DNA of 61,866 nt from Pseudovibrio sp. JCM 19062. Its GTDB lineage: Bacteria > Pseudomonadota > Alphaproteobacteria > Rhizobiales > Stappiaceae. Where the stretch lies: NCBI GenBank assembly GCA_001310715.1, contig BAXV01000018.1, forward strand, positions 1 through 61,866. Reading direction: 5' to 3'. The translations under genes were made by a program, and so were the position numbers. Each line of letters starts with the position of its first letter. Positions within the stretch are counted from its first letter, which is position 1. The notes under the pieces were generated by a model that was not told the origin of the DNA, searched no databases, and worked only from the letters and a program-made list of their open reading frames with translations. Positions 21,985-32,162 of this stretch are shown piece by piece.

Positions 21985-22706
21985 TTATTCGTCCATGCTC
22001 TCCAGTATTTTAGAGGCCATCACGCGAGTAATCTTGCGACCCTTCGCCAATGCGTGCCTATCCAACATATCTACAGTGTTGCGCGCTGCATCCAGCGAGC
22101 GTTCAATTCGAATTACGAGATAATCTATCACACTGGAGTCAACAGTTACCTGACGATCTGCGAAATGTTTAGTCATTACCATTTTCAGCAGCATATCGTC
22201 CGGCTCTTCCAGCTGCACTGGGTAGATGCCCGAAAACGGGAAGCCAAGTCCTTGGTTTTCAAGTCAAATGTATGTGGCCACTCGCGGGTGGTCATCAACA
22301 TATTGCCGCCAGTCAGTCGGACAGCATTGAACAGATGAAACAGCGAAGCCTCATCAAATCCGGCGTGTAGATCTTCTACGGCGACCGGTCCGGCTTCTGC
22401 CAGAGCTGTCAGGTCAAGATATTCCAATTCATCGCCGCCCACGATTTGTGCGCCGCTCAATTCCTGCCAGGCGTTGACCAGATGTGTTTTACCAGATCCA
22501 ATCGGCCCCTGAAGCGTTACGATTGCCGACGGCCATTCAGGCCAGTTGGAAATCAAATTGAATGCAGCCTGATTTGACGTCGAAACCAGATAATCATCAA
22601 CCCCAAAGCCTCCTCGTGGGGCAAGACCAAAGGCAATTGTTGCGGCCCTGTCGATCCTGTCATTCCAGTCCTTCCGTCTTATTGGTATTTTTGTAGTGAC
22701 CTGCAT
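21985..22706 (-). CDS. hdaA: DnaA-related regulator Hda/HdaA (one frameshift)
   Basis: A DnaA-like AAA+ protein of about 240 residues that, with the sliding clamp, switches DnaA to its inactive ADP form. The FGVDDYLVSTSNQAAFNLISNWPEWPS start of the AAA+ domain, the Walker A loop GPIGSGKTHL and the VAVEDLHAG Walker B-like segment are visible. After a one-base break near 22200, the C-terminal lid domain (QLEEPDDMLLKMVMTKHFADRQ) and a SLDAARNTVDMLDRHALAKGR helix follow. The family lacks the full DnaA DNA-binding domain, as here. The ATG at 22706 lies inside the preceding permease gene; the true start may be further in. Confidence 0.88.
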
Positions 22707-23749
22707 ATAGCGAGCTTGCAAGATATTGCTTTAGAGTAAATCTTGCTAGTACCCCAACCACTGCTGCGGCTGGAATTGCGATCAACATCCCCACAAATCC
22801 CAACAAAGAGCCAAAAGCGAACAGTGCAAACATGAGCCAGACAGGGTGAAGACCGACACTTCCGCCTAAAAGTTTCGGTTGAAGGACGTTTCCTTCCAGA
22901 AACTGACCAAGAACAAATACCGCCAGCACTGCTCCGATCATGAAAAAATCAGGCCAGAATTGCACCAGAGCAACCCCAATTGACAATCCGAAGCCGACAA
23001 TTGCGCCGACATATGGGATGAAGCTGATCAGCCCCGCTGTCAGACCGATCAGCAGGCCGAATTTGAGGCCAATCAGGAGCAGTCCAAGCGCGTAGAAGGT
23101 GCCCAGTATAATACACATGAGCACCTGCCCGCGCACGAAGCCTGCGACCACTGCGTCCATATCACTTACGAGCGTGCGGATAGTTTTTTGGTGGTCACGC
23201 GGCAGCCAGCTGTCGATGCGCTCAATCATGCGGTCCCAGTCCAGCAGCAGGTAGAACGCAACAACGGGCGTTACCACTGCAAGGCCGATGATGGAGATCA
23301 GCGCCTGACCTCCGCTCCAGATTGAGGAGAGCAGACCACCCACAAAGTTAGCGGCCTGACCGACAAAGGCACCCCAGTCAATTTGCTGCCCCTGCCCGGA
23401 AAGATTGCTGATCCTGTCCAGCTGTGGCCCAAGCGCGTCGCGCAGGAGTGTTTCAAGATTGGCTGCCAGCTCCGGCAGGTATTCAAGAAAGGCAATCAAC
23501 TGTCTGCCCAGAATTGGTAGAAGGACCAGTAGCGCTGTCACGAAAATAAGGAGAAATAATAGGAGGATGGTGACGGTTGCCAGATGCGCCCGAACCGTGT
23601 TCCTCCAGATAGTCTGCAATGGGGTCAAGAAGATAGGCCAGTGCCATGCCAGCAACAAACGGCAGCAGGATATTCTGGAACACCGAGAGAAACAGAACAA
23701 AGGCTGCAAATGACAGCAACCAGAAGAGCACCTGCTTGTTCGTATTCAT
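22660..23749 (-). CDS. AI-2E/PerM-family membrane permease (one frameshift)
   Basis: An integral membrane protein of about 366 residues with six to eight helices. Family marks are LPFVAGMALAYLLDPIADYL near the start, the large central loop, VTPVVAFYLLLDWDRM, GLTAGLISFIPYVGAIVG and the C-terminal GNVLQPKLLGGSVGLHPVW. This family includes TqsA and PerM; the transported compound is unknown. One break near 23600 (a lost base after GAGGAACACGG) separates the first 60 residues. The ATG at 23749 has a GGAG site 7 bases upstream. The gene overlaps hdaA by 47 bases and the pairing is common in alphaproteobacteria, which supports co-transcription. Confidence 0.88.
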
Positions 23750-24155
23750 AAATTTCTCCAAATGGAGGTGTGAGCGCCCCTGCTCTCCGATTGCTCGGTC
23801 AGGCTGGTGATCGCAGACACATTATAATAAGATTAAATTGGTTGTAGTTTCGATCAAGGGATGGCGTCAAGTCGCAGCATCAGGCTTGCCAGAGTAGCTA
23901 CTCTCTCTTTTTGCCAGCTCATTTTGGGAGCACCTTTCTGCGGGGCGAAAAACTTTCCCTCAAATGAAGAGTTTTTCAATGCCTCGTTTATTTTGCAAAT
24001 GCTTAGCTGGTTCTGCACAGATCTGCTGTTTTCTCGGAGGCCGGTGCTGTTTCCTTTTCGTTTCGGCCTTGCAATTCCCTACAGTTTTGGTTTTATGCCG
24101 CCAAATTAAAGAGGCGGTCATGCCGCCACACTCTTGATGATGCGGAGCAGTATCC
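23750..24155. other. Divergent promoter region between the permease and purM
   Basis: About 400 bases that must hold promoters for the permease-hdaA unit (minus) and purM-purN (plus). An AT-rich inverted repeat (GAAAAACT at 23947 and AGTTTTTC at 23970) is visible. No purine riboswitch could be recognised and no credible gene is present. Confidence 0.4.
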
Positions 24156-25234
24156 ATGAGCCAGGACCAGACCGGCCAAAACGGCCTCACCTATTCACAA
24201 GCGGGCGTCGATATCGATGCTGGGAACGCACTGGTCAAGCGGATCAGCCCATTGGTCAAAGCAACGCGTCGGCCGGGTGCCGACAGTGACATTGGCGGCT
24301 TCGGCGGCCTTTTTGATCTGAAAGGTGCAGGGTTTAAAGACCCTGTTCTTGTGGCCGCCAATGATGGCGTGGGCACCAAGCTGAAGATCGCGATCGACAC
24401 CAACGTTCATAATGGCGTGGGGATAGATCTTGTTGCCATGTGTGTGAACGATCTTGTGGTGCAAGGTGCTGAGCTTTGTTCTTCCTCGATTATTTCGCGA
24501 CAGGCGCACTGGACGTGGACATGGCAACCGACGTTGTTGCGGGGATTGCAGAGGGCTGCAAGATCTCCGGCGCGGCACTGATCGGCGGTGAGACCGCTGA
24601 AATGCCGGGTATGTATGCTGCTGGTGATTATGATCTGGCTGGTTTTGCTGTTGGTGCGGCGGAGCGCGGAACATTGCTGCCCTCCAAGGATCTGGGCGAA
24701 GGTGACGTTCTGCTTGGCCTGGCTTCTTCCGGCGTTCACTCCAATGGCTTCTCTCTGGTTCGCAAGATCGTTGAAGTCTCCGACCTGACATGGGCAGACA
24801 AAGCACCGTTTGATGCTGACAAAACGCTTGGTGAAGCGCTGATGGAGCTACCCGCATTTATGTGAACTTTGCTGCGGCGATTAAAGAGACCAATGGTATC
24901 AAGCTTGGCACATATCACGGGTGGCGGTCTTCCTGAAAACCTGCCGCGTGTTTTGCCTGAGGGACTGGCAGCGCGGATCGATCTTTCTGCAATCTCGTCT
25001 CCTGCGGTGTTCGGCTGGTTGGCTGAAGCGGGCGGGATTGAGCAGTTTGAGATGCTGCGGACCTTCAACTGCGGTGTAGGTATGGTCGTTGCGGTTGCAG
25101 CTGATAAAGCAGCGGCTGTTCGCGAAGTGCTTGAGCGTGAAGGTGAAACTGTTGTGACGCTTGGAACATTGGAAGCTGCGCAGGATGGTGCTGAGCAGGT
25201 TGTGTTTGACGGCTCACTGGGTTTTGCCAAATGA
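24156..25234 (+). CDS. purM: Phosphoribosylformylglycinamidine cyclo-ligase (several frameshifts)
   Basis: AIR synthetase, the fifth step of purine synthesis, closing the imidazole ring with ATP. The repaired length is about 360 residues. Markers are [16 protein letters not shown] at the start, [77 protein letters not shown] and the C-terminal FNCGVGMVV. At least four one-base losses occur (a C near 24473, a C near 24851, a G and a T near 24905), each in a short homopolymer. The stop overlaps the purN start as ATGA, so the two are one operon. Confidence 0.95.
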
Positions 25235-25893
25235 GCGCGCAGCCGAAAAAAACGTGTTGGCGTTCTGATTTCAGGGCGCGGGTCCAACATGGTGTCTCTC
25301 ATCGAGGCAGCCAAAGCCCCTGATTATCCAGCGGAAATCGTTGTGGTTGGCTCTAACCGGCCAGACGCAAAGGGGCTCGACCGCGCTTCTGACGAAGGCT
25401 TTGCCACGTTTGCGCTAGATCACAAGCTTTACGGTAAGGACCGTGAGGCTTTTGAGCGGGACCTGCATTCCAAGCTTCTCGAACATAACGTGGAACTCCT
25501 TGTTCTTGCAGGTTTTTTTGCGCATTCTAACCCCTTGGTTTGTTGACCAGTGGCAGGGCCGTGTGATCAATATCCACCCTGCTCTGCTTCCAGCTTTCCG
25601 GGACTACATACGCATGAGCGGGCGCTTGAGGAAGGTGTTCGCATTCATGGAGCTACGGTGCATTTCCTGACCTCTGAAATGGATGTGGGCCCAATCATCG
25701 CACAGGCGCTGTCCCCGTTCTGGACGGGGATAACCCGGATGAGCTGGCGGCTCGGGTTTTGGCGGTGGAGCATGAGATCTATCCGAAGGCCCTTGCGGCT
25801 GTTGCCAGCGGCAAAGCGACGATTGACGGCTTCCGCGTGATTGTTGAAGGTGCCAAACCTTCAACAAAAAAACCTTATTTGTTAATGAGATAA
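25231..25893 (+). CDS. purN: Phosphoribosylglycinamide formyltransferase (about four frameshifts)
   Basis: Transfers formyl from 10-formyl-THF to GAR, the third step of purine synthesis. The repaired protein is about 219 residues. Reading across frames gives RVGVLISGRGSNMVSLIEAA, VVGSNRPDAKGLDRA, LVLAGFLRILTPWFVDQW, INIHPALLPAFPGLHTHERA and GATVHFLTSEMDVGPIIAQA, matching the family's phosphate, folate and catalytic (N-H-D) motifs. The breaks are an extra A in a seven-A run (25250), an extra T in a seven-T run (25515), a lost C (25600) and a lost G (25708). The tail ends KKPYLLMR. It starts inside the purM stop codon and relies on formyl-folate of the kind made by fhs. Confidence 0.95.
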
Positions 25894-25915
25894 GGCGCTT
25901 TACCAGAGATACAAC

Positions 25916-25949
25916 AAAGGCCGCCGACGCTCTCGTCTGCGGCCTTTTT
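25916..25949 (+). terminator. Terminator of purMN
   Basis: AAAGGCCGC pairs with GCGGCCTTT, with an inner GACG/CGTC extension and a short loop, followed by a five-T tract. It lies about 20 bases after the purN stop. Confidence 0.9.
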
Positions 25950-26002
25950 AGTTTGCGTTGATATGTGCGTTGGTTTGCACAATTTACGGTTTTTGTGCGT
26001 TC

Positions 26003-28094
26003 CTATGCCTTGCGCACCGCGACGTGGATGTCGTGGAAGGCCGCACCGCCGAAAGGGGCGGTTTGGTCGGCGCTGGTGAGGGTGTTGATGCCGTTGCCGT
26101 GCTCGTGAGCTGCGTTGGGCCAGATGCCTTCTGCGATGATTGTTCCCTTTTGAGGACGGTCACCAACGGAGGCGTGCAGGTAGACTTCGCCGCGGTGGTT
26201 GGAGAGGATGATCTTGTCGCCCTCTGCAACGCCCAGCGCGGCGGCGTCGTCTGCGTGCAGCATGGCGGTTGGGCGTCCTTCCTTTTTCAGAGAGCTTGGG
26301 GTCTCGTTGAAGGTGGAGTTGAGGAACGAGCGTGATGGCGAGGTCGCCAGACGGAACGGATAGTCCTGTGTCGGGGTCTCGTTGATGTCCCAATGATCCG
26401 GCAGAGCTGGCATTTGTTGCCATGGCCCCATTGGCCCAGCGTTTGGAGCTGGTACATTCGGCCAGTCGGGCTTGAAGCGGAATTTTCCGTCCTCATAGCC
26501 GAAACCATTGATGTAGTGGCTTCGTCGAAATCTGGCTGACAGTCGAGCCAGCGTTTTTCTTCCAGCTCTTTCAGGCCGCCGGGGTACTTGGAGTTTTTAA
26601 GCATCCAGTCGATGTGCTCGCGGGCGGTCATGTCATGAGCTTCGTGTTTATCCCCGCCGAGGCGTTTGATAAGTTCGTTGAGCACATAAAGGTTCGGCTT
26701 GGCTTCACCCGGAGCGTCTACGAGTTTTGGTCCAAACAGGATGTTCTGGTGTCCGCCACCTTTGTAGATATCGTCGTGTTCCAGAAACTGGGTTGCTGGC
26801 AGAACGATATCGGCCATTAAGGCAGTTTCGGTCATGAACTGCTCGTGGACCACGGTGAACAGGTCTTCGCGGGCAAAGCCTTGTTTGATGAGGGTCTGTT
26901 CCGGGGCTACTGACACCGGATTGGTGTTCTGGATCAGCATGGCGGTGACTGGTGGGCCGCCCATGAGCGCGTCCTTATCGCCTGTGAGCACGCGGCCAAC
27001 CTGAGACATGTCAAGCTTGCGGATGGAGCTGTCGTGGAGCGAGTGGGCTTCGACCATCGACATGTTGAGACCAAAGATGGCACCGTTGTTGTGGAAAGCG
27101 CCGCCGCCCTCGTACTGGTAGTGACCACCCACTACCGCGATACAGCTGGCGGCATGCATGGAGACAACACCGTTGCGCTGGCGGGTGAAGCCGTAGCCGA
27201 GGCGGAAGAAGGTCTTTTTGGTTTCGCCAACCAATTTTGCGAAGTCTTCGATTTGCTCGACAGTCAGGCCGGTGATTTGGCTGGCCCATTCCGGGCTGCG
27301 GGTTTTGAGGTGTTCTTCGAGTTCTTCAGGCGCGTCTGCGTATTTTTCCATGTAGGCGCGGTCGGCATAGCCATCACGGAACATAACATGCATGACGGCA
27401 CAGGCGAGCGCGGCATCGGAGCCCGGTTTAACGACAAGGCCTATATCGGCCTGTTTCATTGTCTCGGTCTTATAGACATCAACGACAACGATCTTGGCCC
27501 CACGGGTTTTGCGGGCCTTAATGGCGTGGGTCATGACGTTGATCTGGGTCGCGACCGGATTGGTGCCCCAGATGACGACCGTATCGGCTACAGCCATCTC
27601 GCGCGGGTCCGGCCCAGCGAGTTTGCCGGTTCCGGCTATATAACCTGTCCACGCCATGTTCGTGCAGAAGGTCTGGTACATACCGGAGTAGCTTTTGGCA
27701 TTGCGCAGGCGGTTGATGCTATCGCGCTGAACAAGCCCCATGGTACCTGCGAAGAAGTAAGGCCATACGGTCTGCGGCCCGTGTTTCTGTTCCGCTTCAA
27801 GAAATTTCTCGGTGACTTCCTGAAGCGCCTCTTCCCAGCTGATCTCCTCGAACTGACCCGAGCCCTTGGGGCCTTTACGGCGTAACGGCTTTGTCAGACG
27901 GTCTGGATGATGCAGGCGTTCGGAGTAGCGGGCGACTTTTGCGCAGATGACACCGGCGGTGTAGTCGTTGTCGCGGGTGCCGTGAATACGTCCTATACGT
28001 CCGTTTGCAAAGACTTCGACTCAAGCGCACAGGTTGAAGGGCAATCATGAGGACATGCGGAGGCAAACCTTTGCGGCTTTTCGGGCTTGGACAT
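26003..28094 (-). CDS. Molybdopterin oxidoreductase, DMSO-reductase family (several frameshifts)
   Basis: A cytoplasmic-type molybdoenzyme of about 697 residues. No signal peptide is seen; the start carries an iron-sulfur motif CPHDCPSTC with a further cysteine in VICAKVARYSERLHHPDR. The central part has GTMGLVQRDSINRLRNA, VIWGTNPVATQINVM and PGSDAALACAVMHVM, and the end holds the dinucleotide-binding domain (GVAEGDKIILSNHRGEVYL). It belongs with formate-dehydrogenase-like and assimilatory reductases, but no redox partner or Mo-cofactor gene is adjacent, so the substrate is unknown. Breaks lie near 28025, 27740 and 26430-26510. The ATG at 28094 (MSKPEKPQRF) is the best available start, with a weak ribosome site. 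Confidence 0.85.
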
Positions 28095-28275
28095 GCTTGG
28101 CGTACTCGGTAAGAAGTGTGTTTGGACTTGTTCTCGTTGCACAAACAGATCACGGGAAACGCTCAAGTTGTCAAGAAACCAAGCGCAAATAATAGGTAAT
28201 TTGACGTTTTCTTGAAGCAGTGTATGCGGGTTCTTGCGGGTCTGCGTGCCTGAACTCCCTCGTTTTAGCCCTTCC

Positions 28276-28853
28276 TTACTTCTTGACAGCCTCCCACGCC
28301 ATTCTCACCAGAAACTTCCTGTCTTTGCCGGAGATCACCCGTTCAGTACTCAGCAATGTATAAGCCGGACCAACAATGAGCGCAGAGGCGACAGACCAGG
28401 GAATTGGTTTGACTGCCCCCAGTACACGCCAAGTTGCGTAGAGCGCCTCTCCTTGCAGGTGAACCTGCTCCATCTGTTGCTTAATGGGGACAAAGTCATC
28501 ATCTGATCGTGCTCTTACTTTGAGCTCTTCAAAAAGGCGGAACAGATCGGGGTTGTCACTTCCCCAGCGGACCAAGCCGTTAACTGATGCTTTGATGGTG
28601 TCTTCCGCGCTCGCACTTTGCGGAGTATTGCGTGCCTCTCTGGTCCAGCCTGCAACCGCTTGGTCCCATAGCGCGATGGCCAGATCCGGCTTGTCCTCAA
28701 AGCATTGATGCAGAACGGCGTTTTTTTTACCCTGCTTTTCCTGCAGATCTGCGCAAGTGTTGTCGTCGCATAGCCCTGTGTCAGAAACAGCTGCAAAGCC
28801 GCATCCAAGATAGACTGATGTGGGTTGTTGTCATTGGCCACGAAAAAAACCAT
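28276..28853 (-). CDS. TetR-family transcriptional regulator (one frameshift)
   Basis: A protein of about 193 residues. The N-terminal helix-turn-helix (SILDAALQLFLTQGYATTTLAQICRKSRVKK, split by the break) is typical of TetR regulators; the remainder is a ligand domain with no recognisable relative. The break lies in an eight-A run near 28725; one base fewer gives NAVLHQCFEDKPDLAIALWDQ. It is downstream of, and on the same strand as, a second regulator and upstream of the molybdoenzyme, which it might control, but no operator could be identified. The ATG at 28853 has no strong ribosome site. Confidence 0.75.
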
Positions 28854-29349
28854 TCCAAGATTAACCGTGGGCGTGCCTGATATTAGGTCAGATTGCGCCC
28901 ATGGTAGCGCTCGTGCCGAGCTTTTAGCTCACAGCACGCAACGCGAGGTTCTACACCCTCTCATCTTCGGAGCTAACCGCTTGTTTTTCGTTTCATACCT
29001 ACAACAAATTCTAGATTGTTATCATTAATCTGTTTCATCGATTTCCGATCATTCCCGCAGGTCATACGCCCAGAGATCGCCTTTTGAGACAGATTAGGAT
29101 TATATGTTCCCGTTATGCTCCAAGGTCCTTTTATGGGCCTCTGCTCTTTTGCAGACGGCAGGAACGCATTCCAACACGAATAATGCGACTATGTTCTCCA
29201 TATGTTCACGGTAGATAGAATGTAGAGGGAGCCATCACTGCAAAGTCCCGTTTGCATACCTGTGTGGGCTGCGGCATTCCGATTCTGAAAAGCGGGCTGG
29301 TCCGGTGTGGTCTTCAGTCCACCTTGCTTTTTCATTGCTGTCTGGGGCT
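28854..29349. other. Intergenic region between two TetR genes
   Basis: About 500 bases without a convincing gene. A short frame near 29245-29351 (plus) includes a TCVGCG cysteine pair but has no start with a ribosome site. No hairpin with a T tract was seen. Confidence 0.35.
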
Positions 29350-29963
29350 TTAGTGAACAACCGGCTGGTTTTCCAGTCGTTCAAGGCTGGCGTCTGCGAG
29401 ATTGTAAAGATCGTTTCTCTTCACCCCTTCACAGGCCTGTTTGATGATGATGACCATCATCTCTGTATAGAAGTCAGCCATCTCGACAGGTTGAAGCTGG
29501 TTGCGAACCGGCCTTTGCAGTCTTCCAGTTTCTGGACAAGGCGGGCGTTGGCCTGCTCTTTCATGTGGATCAACTGTCTGGCAATGATGCCGTCCGTGTC
29601 CGGCATCTCCAGCAGTTTGACCGCAAGAAAGCCGTCTTCCACCTCTTCGCCTTCACAGAATATCTCGATGCATTCGTAAAGCGCTATGCGGATGGCCCCG
29701 ACCGGATTGCAGTGCATGGCAAAGCCGGAGAGGATCTGGTGCTCGTATCTGCGCAAGTACCACTTGACCACGTTAGCAAACAGGTTGGCCGTATCATGAA
29801 AGGTTTGTGACAATCTCTCATAGGGCACACCTGTGACTGCACTGATCTGTTCCAGCGAAGTTGCTTCCACGCCCGAGTTGGAGAACTCGTGAATGGAGGC
29901 TTCAAATGTTTTCGTTAGGCTGATTGGTGCTGATCGGCTGGTGGTAACGTTCTCAGTTCTCAT
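29350..29963 (-). CDS. TetR-like transcriptional regulator (one frameshift)
   Basis: A protein of about 205 residues with an N-terminal helix-turn-helix region (FSNSGVEATSLEQISAVTGV, then PYERLSQTFHD) resembling TetR regulators, although the recognition helix diverges from the usual form. The frame breaks near 29475 where TGTCGAGATGG lacks a G. Restored, the protein continues VEMADFYTEMMVIIIKQACEG and ends PVVH at 29350, about 40 residues further than the broken frame. The C-terminal domain is helical with no known ligand. It stands alone, with long non-coding flanks on both sides, and its targets cannot be told from the sequence. Confidence 0.65.
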
Positions 29964-30577
29964 CAAAAATCACTCATCCCTTTCTTGTCGGCCTGTGTGT
30001 TTTCTGGTCACCTTACCAATCTACGCCCTTTAGAGAAGGCGGCAATATACCCCAAGGCGAACAGGACTCACCCTTAACAAGGGGTAAGTGAACCGCAAAA
30101 AGTTCTAGAAAAATTGTAATAATCAGACGTGCCTCATGACCGCCAACCGGCCTTAGTTTGCAGCAGCCCTGGGCCTTTTCAGTTAAAACTCGTGCATTCC
30201 TCTGTACACATTATGGCTAAATCCCGATAATTCTTCGAAAGTACACCTGCTGCTGCCACTCTAAGAAAGCAGGGCGACCGGAGGATAAAGTGGCATCTTT
30301 TCTTGCGGAGCTATGCGCGCGGTAGCCTCTGCCAAGTGCACACAGGGCAGCGGAGTGAAAAGCACAACCTATGAAGTGTAATCTGGGGTTGGATTGCGGC
30401 AAGGCCACTCAGAGCCCAAAGGGGCACATCAGCGCATCGGCCATGATCGACCGTAATTTCGTATAATAGTGCATGAGCGTACACCATCTTCTGGCGACCT
30501 CACTGTCGCGGTATCACGCTCATGCAGACTATTCGTTTCTCTTGGGGAGAACCTTCAGGCTCACTCCGGCATTTGGA
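29964..30577. other. Long intergenic region upstream of the second TetR gene
   Basis: About 610 bases. It contains a consensus TATAAT at 30462-30467 and, directly after it, a nested inverted repeat (30471-30525), described separately. A minus-strand frame of 63 codons (30217-30408) has no recognisable features. Nothing else is evident. Confidence 0.4.
30471..30525. other. Nested inverted repeat, possible structured RNA
   Basis: GCATGAGCGT (30471-30480) and ACGCTCATGC (30516-30525) pair perfectly over 10 bases, and inside them GCGAC pairs with GTCGC around a 6-base loop. No T tract follows on either strand, so it is not a standard terminator. It lies about 50 bases past the end of the GlcG-like gene and 3 bases after a TATAAT box, so it could be a small RNA, an mRNA end structure or a protein site. 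Confidence 0.4.
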
Positions 30578-31051
30578 TCAGCGCATGGCTTCCAATGCGG
30601 TTGCAGCGCAGGTTGCATCATTTTCCATCGTGCTACCAGCAACGCCGACTGCGCCGACCATGGCGCTTTCGCCAACAATGACGGGAAGACCGCCAGCGAT
30701 GGCCACTGTACCCGGAAACTGCTTGAAGACCGGTGCGTCTTCTAAAATCTCTTGCACCTCTTCTGTTGGCAGGCCCCATGCCAGCGAGGTATTAGCCTTG
30801 AGGGTTGCCGCTTTGTAGCTGGCTGGCAGAGCGTCATCCATGCGCACAGAGGCGACAACATCTTCACCGCGGTCAACGATTACGATGGACAGGTTCCATC
30901 CGTTTTCCTTGGCCTGCGCCACACAGGCGCTTACGCCCTTGCCCGCCTCATCAAGGCTCAAATATGGCCGAGTGTTTTCCTGAGCGGTGGCCGCACTTGT
31001 TCCCACGACCAGACAGGCGCTCAAGAGAAGATATTTTGCACTAATATTCAT
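30578..31051 (-). CDS. Exported GlcG/HbpS-family protein
   Basis: A 157-residue protein with a cleavable signal peptide (MNISAKYLLLSACLVVGTSA, cut after TAQ). The rest is a complete GlcG/HbpS domain: LSLDEAGKGVSACVAQAKEN, LSIVIVDRGEDVVASVRMD, SYKAATLKANTSLAWG and GLPVIVGESAMVGAVGVAG. Relatives bind heme or act as accessory proteins of sensor kinases and oxidases; glycolate use was named from neighbourhood only. Here it would act in the periplasm. It appears monocistronic with no heme or glycolate gene beside it. The gene reads through without a frameshift. Confidence 0.85.
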   Translation of the reverse strand: MNISAKYLLLSACLVVGTSAATAQENTRPYLSLDEAGKGVSACVAQAKENGWNLSIVIVDRGEDVVASVRMDDALPASYKAATLKANTSLAWGLPTEEVQEILEDAPVFKQFPGTVAIAGGLPVIVGESAMVGAVGVAGSTMENDATCAATALEAMR

Positions 31052-31192
31052 ATATTTATCTTGCGCTCCATTATCCCGCGTGCGCGCGGACTTAATTTTA
31101 TAATTGTGTCCTAAAAAAGGGAGCCCAGCGCATTCCCAGGGTTATTCAACCCTTTCAGCGCAACGATCTTCAGGCTTACGTAGATGACTCAT

Positions 31193-31234
31193 GAAAAAAC
31201 CCGTCTGATGCCTTGCGGGATCAAACGGGCTTTG
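31193..31234 (-). terminator. Terminator of ndk
   Basis: On the minus strand, CCCGTTTGAT pairs with ATCAGACGGG (one G-U) around a 10-base loop, followed by six T. It sits about 38 bases after the ndk stop. Confidence 0.9.
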
Positions 31235-31271
31235 TCTGATTTCAGCGTACTGCCAAAATCGTATGGCTGGA

Positions 31272-31693
31272 TTAGCCTACGATTTCGGTGCCGGAGAACC
31301 AGTAAGAGATTTCTTCAGCAGCTGTTTCAGGTGCATCAGAACCGTGTACGGAGTTTTCGCCGATGGACAGAGCGAATTCCTTACGATGGTGCCTTCAGCA
31401 GCGTCCGCAGGGTTGGTTGCGCCCATGACTTCACGGTTTTTCGCGATTGCGTTTTCACCTTCCAGAACCTGAACGATGGTTGGGCCGGAAGACATGAATT
31501 CAGTCAGTTCGCCAAAGAACGGACGCTCTTTGTGAACAGCGTAGAAACCTTCTGCTTCACGCAGGGACATCCAAACGCGCTTGGATGCAACAACGCGGAG
31601 GCCAGCTTCTTCGAGCTTAGCGGTGATAGCACCGGTCAGGTTGCGCTTGGTTGCGTCCGGCTTGATCATGGAAAAGGTGCGTTCAATCGCCAT
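31272..31693 (-). CDS. ndk: Nucleoside diphosphate kinase (one frameshift)
   Basis: Balances nucleoside triphosphate pools by passing phosphate through a histidine intermediate. The start [18 protein letters not shown] is typical. The break near 31388 is a lost C in ATCCGT; restored, the end reads [20 protein letters not shown], containing the catalytic histidine, then [13 protein letters not shown]. The repaired protein is exactly 140 residues, the family norm. I place the end at 31272. The ATG at 31693 is preceded by AGGTAATAACG. A strong terminator follows. In related genomes ndk lies near the ABC-F gene, holC and pepA, as here. Confidence 0.96.
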
Positions 31694-32162
31694 CGTTATT
31701 ACCTGCATTTTTGCGAGCGTCCCGAAGGTCGCTCTCTTTGAAAAATCTTTTTTCCTGTGGCGTCAAAAAGCACGCCACAAAGGTTCGCGCGAGATATACT
31801 TAATGTCCCCCGCAAAAAGCAAGAGGGTATATCCGTATTCCCACGTTGGCCTGCGCAATACTGGCCGAAAACTGGAGGTTTTGATGCGCGTATGCCGGTC
31901 AGCAGGCTGGTGATTGTTCCCGGACAGGGACGACGGACAGTTTCGGCTCACACATAGCCGCAGCAAAGCCCCCTTGAATTTCATAAGGGACATTCCAGAG
32001 CTGCCCTGACACAAGGCTCAGAATTTTGGGAAAAGCACCAAGGTTCCAACAGGTTCTCGCCGTGCATGGCAGATATGCATATCAAATTGCGACTTCACGT
32101 CTCCCCCCGCTGCCGGATTAATTTGAGGTGGGTCAATTTATCGGGGCGAAAAGAGGTGCATT
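31694..32162. other. Intergenic region between ndk and the DinB gene
   Basis: About 470 bases holding the divergent start regions of ndk (minus) and the DinB gene (plus). Short overlapping frames on both strands show no domain and no ribosome sites. No repeat or RNA structure was recognised. Confidence 0.35.

Noticed and set aside
27034..27885. Open frame of 283 codons opposite the molybdoenzyme
   Set aside because: Its sequence is the complement of conserved enzyme segments; no independent signal supports it.
29238..29351. Short plus-strand frame with a TCVGCG cysteine pair, like a zinc ribbon
   Set aside because: No start codon with a ribosome site and no second cysteine pair with proper spacing; it also overlaps the reconstructed end of the TetR-like gene.
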